From Dipodascopsis uninucleata var. uninucleata (taxonomy: Eukaryota; Ascomycota; Lipomycetes; Lipomycetales; Lipomycetaceae): a stretch of 64,000 nt of DNA. The stretch covers positions 682,001-746,000 of the forward strand of contig JAJLTO010000007.1 in NCBI GenBank assembly GCA_030568195.1, read 5' to 3'. The stretch's first letter is position 1. Every line of letters begins with the position of its first letter. Of the stretch, positions 10,815 through 20,054 are shown in pieces. The translations under genes were made by a program, and so were the position numbers. Below the pieces are notes generated by a model that ran no database searches, was not told where the DNA came from, and saw nothing but the letters and a program-made list of their open reading frames with translations.

Positions 10815-12461
10815 TTAGTCTCTGGGCAATGGAATCAACTTTCGTCGTTTCGTAGTGCCCTCATCTTCGTCTCCAAGTAAAGAATCAAGTCGAGCATGGC
10901 CAGCATCTGTTTTCTTTGGAATAACAAGACGTGTTTTAGGAGCTGAATCTGTTTTGAGTGAAATTCTAACCGGGCCCTCCTTATGGAGCTCTTTGGGTTG
11001 CTCATTTGCAAGTGATCCAAGAAAAGAGTCTGCCAAAGCTGCAGGATTGCTGACCGACACGTCAATTGCAGATGCAACACGAGAAGGTGTACTCTCTCGA
11101 GCTGATGACACTGATAACTCGACACTATGTCTCTCTTCGCGTTCACGGCTCGCCTCGCGTTCATCTGCTTCACGCTCACGTGTTCTAAATGCAGTTCTAT
11201 GACGCAACCAGCTAGAATGATCTCGATAGTACTCTTCGGTAGCGTGCTCTCGCTCCTCGTCATCGTCAAAGTCAGCTAAACGACGCAACTGAGCATCACG
11301 CTCACGACGGTATCTTACATGTTCATCACGTTCACGATCATCGTCACGCTCAGCAGCAGCGATACGAACTCTTTCATCTCTTAAAAATCGCCTCTCTCTT
11401 TCGATAAACTGATCTTCAAGTTCATCTTCTTCTTTTTCACGGCGACGCTCCTCTGCTTCTTCATCGTCTGAAAGATCAGCGGTAGAAGCTGTTATTGTAG
11501 GTAACATGGTGCGCATAGGAGCAATGTTTGTTAATGTAGTCTTAGGTAGAGATGTTGTAATAGATGCTGAAATACTCAAATGCGATTCCGTAGTGCCACT
11601 AGAACCTGCAAGCAGTTCTTGTTCATGTTTCAGTCGTTCCTGCTCACGTTGGTTAGCACGTTCTCGAAAGGCTGTAATTTCTCTCGCGACAATTTCACGT
11701 TGCTCTGGAGGAAGGTCAGCCAGATCATCGTCTGCGGGTCCCTGCTTTTCCGGCTGTTCTAAATCATCAGCGTCCTCCTTGGGTTCAGCTTTAGCTCGCT
11801 CTTCAGGATCTAACCAGGTTGTAACAACCTTGGACACAGCTGCGGCAAGTGTTTCCTTCCCATTAGCAGAATCACTTAAACCATTTGCATCTGCAGTGTC
11901 ATCATCATCTCCAGAGGCAGCGGAGACAATGTTGGCTGTGTTTTCACTATATGCTATTGTAAGAGCTGACGGCTTCTTTTCGGCCGCCTCCTCGTCTTCG
12001 AGTTCCTCGCCTTCTTCTATTACTGCCATTGGAATTTCGACAGAAGCCAATGCCTCTGCGGCCCTTGAAACCGCCAGAGGAGAGGCATATTCCGCAAAAG
12101 CAAATTCTCTGGGACGTCCACGTCTATTCTTAGGACGCACCATACCTGTAAGAGGGCCTGCAGCTGAGAGTAATTTCTGCAGCCAAAAGTCATCTAGCTC
12201 TGTAGGAATACCGCCAACATACATCGTTCTCAGCTGTTCATCAAACGTTGGTGGCCTCAGACTACTTTCTGTGAGAAAAGATCCACTAGTTCCTGCACTT
12301 ATTTGTGCATTATTGGAGCCGTTAAGAGCTGCTGGCCCACTTGGGATTGTTGAGCCAGGCACAGACGATAAAGAAGACGATGACTGACGATTGCTTGGGC
12401 CTGTAGGGACAGATATCACACCTGCGTGCTGACCAGGTCCAGCTGGAATATAGCCTGACAT
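10815..12461 (-). CDS. RRM protein, RBM25/U1-associated type, without PWI domain
   Basis: Probable nuclear splicing factor of 548 residues from the ATG at 12461 (MSGYIPAG). An RRM occupies roughly residues 65-150: TMYVGGIP is RNP2-like and REFAFAEY is RNP1-like. A long Glu/Arg-rich helical region follows (about 250-460), with alternating acidic and RE/RD stretches typical of RBM25. The C-terminus (KTRLVIPKK, KRRKLIPLPRD) matches the segment that in RBM25 directly precedes the PWI domain, but translation stops there and no downstream exon is evident before the next gene. Codons remain open upstream of 12461 to an acceptor-like site near 12530, so a 5' exon may exist; an ATG at 12645 is the obvious candidate but lies in another frame. 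Function by homology only. Confidence 0.7.
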   Translation of the reverse strand: MSGYIPAGPGQHAGVISVPTGPSNRQSSSSLSSVPGSTIPSGPAALNGSNNAQISAGTSGSFLTESSLRPPTFDEQLRTMYVGGIPTELDDFWLQKLLSAAGPLTGMVRPKNRRGRPREFAFAEYASPLAVSRAAEALASVEIPMAVIEEGEELEDEEAAEKKPSALTIAYSENTANIVSAASGDDDDTADANGLSDSANGKETLAAAVSKVVTTWLDPEERAKAEPKEDADDLEQPEKQGPADDDLADLPPEQREIVAREITAFRERANQREQERLKHEQELLAGSSGTTESHLSISASITTSLPKTTLTNIAPMRTMLPTITASTADLSDDEEAEERRREKEEDELEDQFIERERRFLRDERVRIAAAERDDDRERDEHVRYRRERDAQLRRLADFDDDEEREHATEEYYRDHSSWLRHRTAFRTREREADEREASREREERHSVELSVSSARESTPSRVASAIDVSVSNPAALADSFLGSLANEQPKELHKEGPVRISLKTDSAPKTRLVIPKKTDAGHARLDSLLGDEDEGTTKRRKLIPLPRD

Positions 12462-12746
12462 ACTATCTCTATGATTTTGTGTATCCGATGATTGTAATAT
12501 CTGGCTAATATTAGCTCGGTTCAAGATGATCTGTAGTGAAAAGGTAGTCCAAGAAATGGAATGAAGAATTGGTAAAAAAATTCAAGAAAGCCGCACTGCG
12601 AAATTTTGTGAAAGTATTCTTCCGACCAAGCCTTTTTTCCGCCATATTATCTTTACAAACCTGTCAAGGAGCCTACCACTAAACAAGCTCGTCTGAAAAT
12701 ATCGCTGAAGCCACGAAAGATTATTTGAGATATAAATAAAGAGGCT

Positions 12747-13373
12747 ATGGTTAGTTTAATGGGCGTTCGGGGTGCAATGGCCCAAATGGTGAAAAAACAA
12801 TACGACTGGATGACAGGACAAAAGATTTTTAGCAGATATATCAGCAGTAATAATGGCCCAGGAAAGGGATCTTTGCTTTCAGAAATTATCGGTCAAGAGA
12901 CAAAAGATAGCTCAAGAGAGAACAGTGGACGAAGATTTATGCGTGAGCAACTGGAGCGTGCAGAGAAGGCTAGAGTTGGACTAATGAGGTCCTCGGAGTA
13001 CGATAGAGTAATCCGAAGTATGGACCAGCCCACACGATCAGCATTATCAAATGACAATAATCCGCACAGAGTGTCCGTCAACAAAAATGAGGTACATGCC
13101 AATGTCTCTCTGAAGAAGCTGCCAGACCTTAGTCCATATAGTGGCCGATCGTGGGATGTCCCGACTCCTACAGCTCTCCCGCATGCCTTGTCAAATCTTG
13201 CTAGAATTGTCAGCACATCAGGCACTGCGAAGGACTTCCACAGCTACCGTTCGTACGAAAAGCCAACTTGGAAACGAAAGCGTCTGGCTGCAGAGAGCAA
13301 GCATCGTCGATTCAAGAAGTCCTATGGGTATTTGGTAAACTTGTACAAACATGCGCGATATTTGGGCTACTAA
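12747..13373 (+). CDS. MRP21: Mitochondrial small-subunit ribosomal protein bS21m-like
   Basis: Single exon, 208 residues. The conserved part is the last 40 residues, where YEKPTWKRKRLAAESKHRRF resembles the KPS.KRR..ES.RRRFK core of bacterial S21 and yeast Mrp21. The N-terminal 150 residues are basic and low in acidic residues at the start, fitting a mitochondrial targeting extension and the fungal-specific mitoribosomal additions. It starts at the first ATG (MVSLMGVRG) and is divergent from the RBM25-like gene across about 285 bp. The alternative is an unrelated basic mitochondrial protein; the S21 match is short. Confidence 0.6.
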   Translation: MVSLMGVRGAMAQMVKKQYDWMTGQKIFSRYISSNNGPGKGSLLSEIIGQETKDSSRENSGRRFMREQLERAEKARVGLMRSSEYDRVIRSMDQPTRSALSNDNNPHRVSVNKNEVHANVSLKKLPDLSPYSGRSWDVPTPTALPHALSNLARIVSTSGTAKDFHSYRSYEKPTWKRKRLAAESKHRRFKKSYGYLVNLYKHARYLGY

Positions 13374-13692
13374 AATGTCGTGAATCTGTTCTGGAGGATA
13401 CGCTTGATCCAATACTATATAATCAGCCAAAGAATATTTATTTTTGTATATGTACAGTAGAATAAAAACAATTACAAATCCGTACTATATGAGTTTGCCA
13501 AATGAAAAAAACGTATTTGAATAAACATCTGAGGGCCGAAAGCTATATCATGAGTTCTCTCAATTTAGGGGCATAATGAGTGTTACAGGTTGATATATAT
13601 ATACCTGGCAGTGGCACATTTAAATGTTATAAGTAAAGACATAGACCTTTTTATTTGTCGCAAACATATTTTAGAGAACTTAGCCATATATG
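13374..13692. other. Convergent intergenic region, no gene seen
   Basis: Between the 3' ends of the S21-like and TIM21 genes (319 bp). AT-rich UTR-like sequence with no open frame or repeat. Confidence 0.6.
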
Positions 13693-14379
13693 CTAAAACC
13701 GTATTCCTAAAAATGATCGCTTAGTCGGTTTTGGAGGCTCAATGAGAATAACTCTTTGTTTGCCGGTGTCTGCTACAAGGTATCTGAAATTATAGCCACC
13801 GTCTGCCTGCTGCAGGAGTTCTGCTGTCACAACTGCCTCAGCTAGTGAGCCTTCGACGATAAATTGTAACCATACATGCTCAACTCCGTCCCTGTCTATT
13901 CCTCGTGTTATCGATGCTGGCCGATTTCGCGTCCATCGTGAACCTCCATCGCTACCGTGAACGACAATATTCTCACCTACTGCTGCCCGCACGCGTGAAT
14001 CTGCCAATACCTTTTCCGCTGCTCGTGACTGTAACGGGATATCACCTCCAGGTGCAAGTACAGTAGTAGTGAAATAATATACAACCAAACCGGTTAGACC
14101 AAGACCACCAGCAACTATCATTGTGTAAAACAAATAGCTGGTACCTCTGGCAGCTGCTCGCGCGGTTCTGGCGATCAATCGTGCACCTCTACTTTCTGAG
14201 CTTGACAAACCAACTTTGGGATTTTCTGATCCCGCAGTTGATTCTGTAGGCTGTTCATGAGCTGTACTCCTATGAGTAGCATAGCAACGTCGGGATACGA
14301 TCATTCGTCTGGTTGCTGAGAGTGCTGATGTGCGAGTGCTCAGTCGCACTTTTGACCGGACAAGAACTTCCAAAAACAT
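13693..14379 (-). CDS. TIM21: Mitochondrial inner-membrane translocase subunit Tim21
   Basis: Subunit of the TIM23 presequence translocase; it contacts Tom22 from the intermembrane space and links TIM23 to respiratory complexes. The single-exon product is 228 residues. Residues 1-40 are rich in Arg/Ser/Thr without acids, a presequence. One transmembrane helix lies at about 90-112 (LFYTMIVAGGLGLTGLVVYYF). The intermembrane-space domain follows, with the family signature GSRWTRNRPAS and the later WLQF...G stretch. It ends in a basic tail RSFLGIRF. The ATG at 14379 is the first in frame. It is divergent from the membrane-protein gene at 14619. Confidence 0.92.
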   Translation of the reverse strand: MFLEVLVRSKVRLSTRTSALSATRRMIVSRRCYATHRSTAHEQPTESTAGSENPKVGLSSSESRGARLIARTARAAARGTSYLFYTMIVAGGLGLTGLVVYYFTTTVLAPGGDIPLQSRAAEKVLADSRVRAAVGENIVVHGSDGGSRWTRNRPASITRGIDRDGVEHVWLQFIVEGSLAEAVVTAELLQQADGGYNFRYLVADTGKQRVILIEPPKPTKRSFLGIRF

Positions 14380-14618
14380 GGCCAATCTGTAAGACGATCA
14401 GATTTTACCACTTAAAAATATCTTTCTTTGATATAAGCTTTCTTGGGGACACTCGAAGTGTCGCTCGAAGTACTATAATCTGTATCAATTGTCCTACCTG
14501 TTATGTTTTTGTCTTCTGACTATTCAGAAATTAGAGTAAAAAACCTGAGCCTTAAAAACTAAAAAGTAGTGAACTCCTAGTTTTTATTGCGACCACTTTA
14601 TCGTACCGCAGCGCAGCA

Positions 14619-15614
14619 ATGAGGATTTCATCTCTTTTTTACAGTGCAATCGCACTACGAGCTGCGGTCGTAGCTGCTGTAAATTTTGAAATGACTATGA
14701 CAGTGACAGAACACGCAGTAGTAGTCACTGATGCTCAGGGAACGTCACCTCAAACAGAAGGTATCGTCCTAGGAGATTCAACAGTGTCTGCAATAACGCA
14801 ACTATCGACTACAAGCACAGTGTCGCCTATTTCCTCGACAGAAGGGCCGAAGACCACTACTGTAATGAGAACAGCGGCCAAAAAGCATATGAAGCGTCAA
14901 TCTGTATCAAAGGACTCAGGATCTCCGTACAGAAAAGGCGATCTTATACCTGTTGAATGCCTCAGTCGCGAGCTGGATCATGGCGAACATATCACAGATG
15001 AAGAGACCGGAGAATTGCTGTATGAAATTTTCCCAATGTGTTCAGAGACTGGTAGGCCTCTAGAAATACCTTTTGGGCTTGACATCGATAATCTTCGCTG
15101 CACGATTTCGCTTACAGACCCCCTGTACCATCTCTGGCAGATTTACGTTCATCAGGATGCACCTCTTTCGTGCAAGGTCGGTAAGCGAAAGGGCGCGACA
15201 TTTATGGCACCGTTATCAGTAATAGTGTCAGGGAAGCTAGAGCAGTCACATCTCGATGTATCTACTCGCTTTGCTCTAATGATGTCTGGTTCTTTTGGAG
15301 AGGGGTCTGTCTTTGCTGGCGGTGCTTTTTCTCCGGAGCCCTCTAATACTACTAGAGTTATCATTGGTGACGAACTTCCACTAGTATTTAATATCCGCTG
15401 GTTTGATCATCGGCTACCACGCTCCTCTGATCGGTCACTGCGAAGATTTCTAACCTTTTTTATTACTATTGCTTCAGCCCTGGTAGGGGCTATGATTTCG
15501 GCATACTACATGCTAGTCGTGGTCTTCCCGCTTCGCTTACGGCGACGCCAACAACAGCAACGTCGACAGCCATTACGAGGAAATAGCGACTATTTATACT
15601 CAAAGACTGATTGA
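14619..15614 (+). CDS. Secretory-pathway type I membrane protein with Kex2-like site, conserved fungal family
   Basis: Single exon, 331 residues. Signal peptide about 1-20, a Ser/Thr-rich segment, then a dibasic KR at 92-93 (HMKRQS), a likely Kex2 cleavage site. A lumenal domain follows at about 100-275, with the conserved-looking stretches VECLSRELDHGEHITDEETG, WQIYVHQDAPLSC and LSVIVSGKLEQSHLDVSTR. One transmembrane helix lies near 282-308, followed by a short Arg/Gln-rich cytosolic tail. I recall similar proteins as uncharacterised conserved proteins in filamentous fungi. The layout (signal, Kex2 site, C-terminal anchor) also resembles yeast Psg1, a Golgi stabiliser of the plasma-membrane ATPase, but I cannot confirm that by sequence. 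No catalytic motif was seen. Confidence 0.7.
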   Translation: MRISSLFYSAIALRAAVVAAVNFEMTMTVTEHAVVVTDAQGTSPQTEGIVLGDSTVSAITQLSTTSTVSPISSTEGPKTTTVMRTAAKKHMKRQSVSKDSGSPYRKGDLIPVECLSRELDHGEHITDEETGELLYEIFPMCSETGRPLEIPFGLDIDNLRCTISLTDPLYHLWQIYVHQDAPLSCKVGKRKGATFMAPLSVIVSGKLEQSHLDVSTRFALMMSGSFGEGSVFAGGAFSPEPSNTTRVIIGDELPLVFNIRWFDHRLPRSSDRSLRRFLTFFITIASALVGAMISAYYMLVVVFPLRLRRRQQQQRRQPLRGNSDYLYSKTD

Positions 15615-15933
15615 GTTTAGCAGATAAAGCTAGCAACAGAAATATAGATCATCGGTGCTACAGTGACACCGCATACCTACCTTATTCTAATGTATACTAC
15701 AACAATAGAATTACTCTTAATGCGACTTCTTATTTTGGAAATTTGCAAGGCAAGTGTTTTTATGAATTATGGAGATCTCCTGTCAGCAATGATAGAATGT
15801 GTGTTAACTGCTGGCAGAAGAGTCGATAAAGATGCGCAGGATGCATTTTGAGTGTCCTAATATTACCATACATCAGCATTACATAAAAAATTACATACAC
15901 ATAAAATACATATTCAGATAATATACATTCCGT
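15615..15933. other. Convergent intergenic region, no gene seen
   Basis: 319 bp between the membrane-protein gene and the CSM1/PCS1 gene. Only short frames without recognisable content. Confidence 0.6.
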
Positions 15934-17046
15934 TCATATCTTGCGCTGTAAAGCTTGACTGATTTTCCAGTAGAATTGCGTAGCAGATGATCGAACAAAC
16001 GTCAATGGTTCTGTGAAGTAGTCAGGGAGAAGCTCAATTAGTCGTTGGTCTCGATCTTCGTCAAGAAGAGGTACAAATGTAATCTCACTTTCGTCTCCTC
16101 CTTTACTTGCTGTTGGAACTGTCAATTTATAGTGAAACGCGCCGTTGCGTCCAGTTTGAAGGCAGTCATACGTCACTTGTTCATCTTCGGACCGAACATC
16201 CCTCACTATGAGCCCGCTGAGGTCCGTAAATAGTTCTTCCTTCAACGCACTGCTCCCAGTTCCTGAGCCATTCGAACTGCTTGCGGCTGATATTCGCGCT
16301 TGGAGAATTGCCGCTTCCTTCTCATGGCGAGTAACGGAAGACTCAAGAGTCTCTACACGTTCTTTATAAGTAGCAGCTTCGGCAGCCCCTGCTCGCAATA
16401 TTGCTATTTCTTTGTGTGCAGCAGCCAGGTCATTACCAAGAGCTTCTATTAGTGCATCTGCTGCAGCATAACGTCGTTCTGCAGATTCGCGATACGCTTT
16501 TAGAGCTGCTTCTGCATCGCTCTCTCGCAGCCGCTGTAAGCGCAAAAAGCGGTGCCGTAACTCACTGTCTCTCAACAGCGGAACTTCCGTATCCATCTCA
16601 TCTTCTACCACATCGCCTACGGGATTTTCTACTTCTCGTTCGTCCTCTCTGTCCAGAATGTCGATATCTGACTCCTCTTGCTGAGAAGCATCATGTGATT
16701 CAGACTGGTCGCTCTTTTCCTTTGTTCCTATAACACTGTTGTTGCTTGCTCTATTGACAGGAATATTTTCCTTTCCACCATTTGGCTTAGAAGATGCTTT
16801 AGAATCTGCTTTACGAGGTACTTTTGCAGTTCGAACATTGGTTTTTGTAGGAATGCCTGACTTAGAACGACTTTTTGATTCTGTTACAGACTTGGTCAAA
16901 TCCACACCACCCTTGTTCACTTTTGTCTTACTGTTCGTGCCTATTTGGCGTTTTGTACCAACGCCCTTTAGCAGTACGACCTCATCCTCATTATCTGAAG
17001 ACTGTACTAGACCAAGCAATGTCTTTTCTTTTGCTCGCCGAGGCAT
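15934..17046 (-). CDS. CSM1: Monopolin / kinetochore cross-linker subunit Csm1 (Pcs1)
   Basis: Nuclear, kinetochore- and rDNA-associated protein; in fission yeast Pcs1 clamps microtubule sites, in budding yeast Csm1 works in monopolin and rDNA silencing. Single exon, 370 residues. The N-terminal 150 residues are basic and Ser/Lys-rich, then acidic (BESDIDILD-like run near 125-160, starting EESDIDILDRE). A coiled coil spans about 165-265. The C-terminal globular domain (about 275-370) has the family stretch DLSGLIVRDV, YDCLQTGRNG, then PLLDEDRD and the LLPDYFTEPLTF region. It shares a 218 bp divergent promoter with thymidylate synthase that contains two MluI boxes, fitting G1/S expression. Confidence 0.9.
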   Translation of the reverse strand: MPRRAKEKTLLGLVQSSDNEDEVVLLKGVGTKRQIGTNSKTKVNKGGVDLTKSVTESKSRSKSGIPTKTNVRTAKVPRKADSKASSKPNGGKENIPVNRASNNSVIGTKEKSDQSESHDASQQEESDIDILDREDEREVENPVGDVVEDEMDTEVPLLRDSELRHRFLRLQRLRESDAEAALKAYRESAERRYAAADALIEALGNDLAAAHKEIAILRAGAAEAATYKERVETLESSVTRHEKEAAILQARISAASSSNGSGTGSSALKEELFTDLSGLIVRDVRSEDEQVTYDCLQTGRNGAFHYKLTVPTASKGGDESEITFVPLLDEDRDQRLIELLPDYFTEPLTFVRSSATQFYWKISQALQRKI

Positions 17047-17132
17047 CGTTGCTCCAACAATGTAAAAATTCTGTCTGCAGCAAAAAATTCACTGCACTTT
17101 AACAACCAAATACATGCCAAAAAACAAAAACA

Positions 17133-17138
17133 ACGCGT
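17133..17138. promoter_or_regulatory. MluI cell-cycle box (MCB), first copy
   Basis: ACGCGT in the divergent promoter between CSM1/PCS1 and thymidylate synthase, 127 bp before the latter's ATG. ACGCGT is the known binding site of MBF (Mbp1-Swi6; Res-Cdc10), which drives G1/S genes, thymidylate synthase among them in yeast. A second copy lies 20 bp away. Confidence 0.7.
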
Positions 17139-17158
17139 CACGAAGAAAGGTTAGGTTT

Positions 17159-17164
17159 ACGCGT
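17159..17164. promoter_or_regulatory. MluI cell-cycle box (MCB), second copy
   Basis: Second perfect ACGCGT, 101 bp before the thymidylate synthase ATG and spaced 26 bp start to start from the first. A close pair of MCBs is the arrangement known upstream of yeast CDC21. Confidence 0.7.
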
Positions 17165-17264
17165 GGACGATATCTACAAATTTTCGATAACTTAATTAAT
17201 AGACATATTCTCAAGGACAAGAATCAGAAAGAAAAAAATCAGAGAAAGCGATCTGCGTACGAAC

Positions 17265-18173
17265 ATGACAAACGACGAAGAAAATAAAGAAGAACAAGCT
17301 TATTTGGACCTTGTGCGGGAAATCCTCTTAAACGGCGAGAAACGTGCAGATAGAACAGGAACCGGTACATTATCGCTCTTTGTTCCTCAACCTCTTCGGT
17401 TTTCTCTGAAAGATGATAGATTTCCTTTACTGACCACAAAGCGTGTTTTTTTGAAGGGAATAGTGCACGAACTACTCTGGTTTATAGCAGGATGCACAGA
17501 CTCAAACGTGTTAGCTGACAAGGGTGTCCATATTTGGGACGGCAATGGATCGCGCTCATTTCTAGACTCGGTCGGCTTGACAGATCGCCGCGAAGGTGAC
17601 TTGGGTCCTGTATATGGCTTCCAGTGGAGGCACTTTGGTGCTGAATATTCAACAGCAGATATTGATTATTCTGGTAAAGGCGTTGATCAACTTGCAGAAG
17701 TAATCTACAAGCTCAAACACAAGCCATATGATCGTCGTATCATTCTATCAGCGTGGAATCCTGCTGATATTACTAAGATGGCCCTTCCTCCGTGTCACAT
17801 GTTCGCACAGTTTTATGTTTCATTCCCTAACGGCGCTGATAAACGTGGCGAGCTTAAGTGCTGCTTATACCAGCGCTCTGCAGACATGGGTCTTGGTGTT
17901 CCATTCAATATTGCTTCCTACGCTCTGCTTACACGAATGATTGCTCACGTTACAGAACTGGATCCTGGTGAGTTCATTCACATTCTTGGTGACGCACATG
18001 TTTACATCGACCATGTTGATGCTCTGCGCACTCAACTCGAGCGGTCACCACGAGACTTCCCTAGGCTGCGTATTCCACGAGCAGTACCAGATATTGACTC
18101 GTTTAAGTATGAAGATTTCGTTATCGAAAATTATAGGCCATATCCTCGCATCGACATGCCTATGTCCGTATAG
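17265..18173 (+). CDS. CDC21: Thymidylate synthase
   Basis: Methylates dUMP to dTMP with 5,10-methylene-tetrahydrofolate, supplying DNA replication. Single exon, 302 residues, the usual size. RADRTGTGT at 27-35 is the phosphate-binding region, HELLWFIAG lies near 68-76, and the catalytic cysteine is Cys177 in [19 protein letters not shown] holds the Arg/Ser phosphate ligands and the folate/dUMP asparagine. The ending [12 protein letters not shown] is the closing C-terminus, with Val last, as in the family. The start is the first ATG after the stop-bounded leader. Two MCBs upstream argue for MBF control. Confidence 0.97.
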   Translation: MTNDEENKEEQAYLDLVREILLNGEKRADRTGTGTLSLFVPQPLRFSLKDDRFPLLTTKRVFLKGIVHELLWFIAGCTDSNVLADKGVHIWDGNGSRSFLDSVGLTDRREGDLGPVYGFQWRHFGAEYSTADIDYSGKGVDQLAEVIYKLKHKPYDRRIILSAWNPADITKMALPPCHMFAQFYVSFPNGADKRGELKCCLYQRSADMGLGVPFNIASYALLTRMIAHVTELDPGEFIHILGDAHVYIDHVDALRTQLERSPRDFPRLRIPRAVPDIDSFKYEDFVIENYRPYPRIDMPMSV

Positions 18174-18454
18174 AGCATATCCAAACATACATACTTCCAT
18201 ACATACAAGCTGATGTCTCTATAATGTATTTTTAATGCTTCATATTTCTTAATGATTCTCGCTTTCTCGTTCCTGACTGCAATTATTACTTCCACGTTAT
18301 CTATCTAAAACCCTAAACTAATGATGACCTAAATTGTTTCTCAATCCAAATTTTGGCCTGTAGAACTGAGCAGATTTCAAACCAAGTTCAACCAAGTTCT
18401 CCCAATTGTGGAAAGTAATAGAGGTAGAAGTATATTCATTCGGACTGCTCCAGT

Positions 18455-19822
18455 ATGCTCGTGGTTCGTTTACTTTGTCAGCCAAAATTTTCTCATCATA
18501 TACGAGGTAGAGCGGCTTTGTCAACGTCCGCAACTGGCAAGAACTCCGGAGTACAGCAACCAGCTGCAACACCGTTGGCTGAGTATGATCGTATGGTAGC
18601 TGCTGGTACTCTTAACGATGACAAATTTCAGCGACAAGTTATAACAAGACTTGAAAAGCTTCATTCTGAACTGATGAACTACACGCCCAAGCCTTCGAAG
18701 CCTCCGAAGTCTTCCGGTTTAAGTGGGCTTGCGTCGTTGTTCGGTCTCGGAAAGAAGAGCACAGTTTCCGAAAGTGTTGATCCTTCGGTTCCAAAGGGAA
18801 TATACCTTTACGGAGATGTTGGCTGTGGTAAGACAATGCTTATGGATCTCTTTTACAGAACTCTTCCTAATCGACCAGGGCTTACGCGAACCAGAATTCA
18901 TTTCCACGCGTTCATGCAGTCCGTTCACCGAAGAGCCCATGAACTAAGAATAGCCAATGGTTCCAACTTCGATACTATTCCTATATTGGCACATGAAATA
19001 GCAATGTCTGCTTCTGTGTTCTGTTTTGATGAGTTTCAGGTTGTAGATGTCGCAGATGCAATGGTGCTGCGCAGACTCTATGATGCTTTAATATCAGATG
19101 GTGTCGTATTCTTTATGACGTCTAATCGTGCTCCTGATGAGCTCTACAAGAATGGAATTCAGCGCAGCTCTTTTATTCCCTGCATAAATCAAATCAAGCA
19201 GACACTTGATGTTATCTGCCTCGACTCTCCTACAGATTATCGATCTATTGAGCGGCCCCGTCGTAATGTATATCACTTCCCACTTGATGCGGCAGCGGCA
19301 GACCATGTTCGTTCATGGTTTGAATACTTTGCTGGTCCTGAAGCTGCTAATGCGCATCCAGCTGAACACACTATCTGGGGCAGGCCAATTCATGTTCCCC
19401 GAGCTGCTGGTCGTGTAGCTCAGTTTAAGTTTGATGAGTTATGTGGTCAACCGCTCTCTGCTGCTGACTATTTGGAACTTGCACGGCATTACAACGTTTT
19501 TATAGTCACTGATATTCCGCTTATGTCCGCGAACAAGAAAGACGTTGCCCGACGGTTTATAACATTCATTGATGCTGTCTACGAATCTCATGGAAAACTA
19601 ATTGCAACTTTTGAAGCACCGCCTTCTGAACTCTTTGTCAGTGAGCCTGGTTCGAACACATCAGAAAACTCGGCGTTACTCGATGCTGCTCAATCACTTG
19701 GTGTATCTCTTGATGAACTGCGTCATTCCAGCATGTTCACAGGTGACGAAGAGGTCTTTGCATTTGCACGCGCATTATCTCGACTAAATCAGATGTCGTC
19801 TGCTGAATGGGTTGATGCATGA
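18455..19822 (+). CDS. AFG1: Mitochondrial AFG1/LACE1-family ATPase
   Basis: AAA-like ATPase of the mitochondrial inner membrane linked to turnover of misfolded or surplus cytochrome oxidase subunits. Single exon, 455 residues. The N-terminus (1-25) is basic with Ser/Thr and no acids, a presequence. Walker A is GDVGCGKT at 120-127, Walker B is FDEFQ at 191-195, and sensor-like MTSNRAPDELYKNGIQR follows. These motifs and their spacing match AFG1 and bacterial ZapE. It ends normally. Downstream is the LysM gene on the same strand, too far for read-through. Confidence 0.94.
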   Translation: MLVVRLLCQPKFSHHIRGRAALSTSATGKNSGVQQPAATPLAEYDRMVAAGTLNDDKFQRQVITRLEKLHSELMNYTPKPSKPPKSSGLSGLASLFGLGKKSTVSESVDPSVPKGIYLYGDVGCGKTMLMDLFYRTLPNRPGLTRTRIHFHAFMQSVHRRAHELRIANGSNFDTIPILAHEIAMSASVFCFDEFQVVDVADAMVLRRLYDALISDGVVFFMTSNRAPDELYKNGIQRSSFIPCINQIKQTLDVICLDSPTDYRSIERPRRNVYHFPLDAAAADHVRSWFEYFAGPEAANAHPAEHTIWGRPIHVPRAAGRVAQFKFDELCGQPLSAADYLELARHYNVFIVTDIPLMSANKKDVARRFITFIDAVYESHGKLIATFEAPPSELFVSEPGSNTSENSALLDAAQSLGVSLDELRHSSMFTGDEEVFAFARALSRLNQMSSAEWVDA

Positions 19823-20054
19823 TATGAATAAATGCTAATTTTAGACGTCACGATATTATAAGTTACTGTTATTGTTATTGTTTACTTTTATTTTTTTGTT
19901 TTAGAATCATCTATAGTCAGTTTGTAAATAGTTTACTTTCAACTGTGCATACTCGTACCATTATACTTCAAGATACTGCTACTGTAAATTTAAGAGCACT
20001 TATTACCTCTCAATCTATTATCTTTTGGATATCTATATACAAGGAAAGTATTAT

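Noticed and set aside
11506-12387. Long plus-strand open frame antisense to the RBM25-like gene
   Set aside because: It mirrors Ser/Glu/Arg-rich codons of the real gene; low-complexity Ser/Ala content, no domain and no fitting promoter.
12530-12645. ATG at 12645 as the true start of the RBM25-like protein
   Set aside because: Its frame closes before joining the RRM frame and no consensus donor was found; kept only as a possible 5' exon.
16401-17102. Several plus-strand frames over the Csm1/Pcs1 gene
   Set aside because: Antisense shadows of a gene with clear family motifs.
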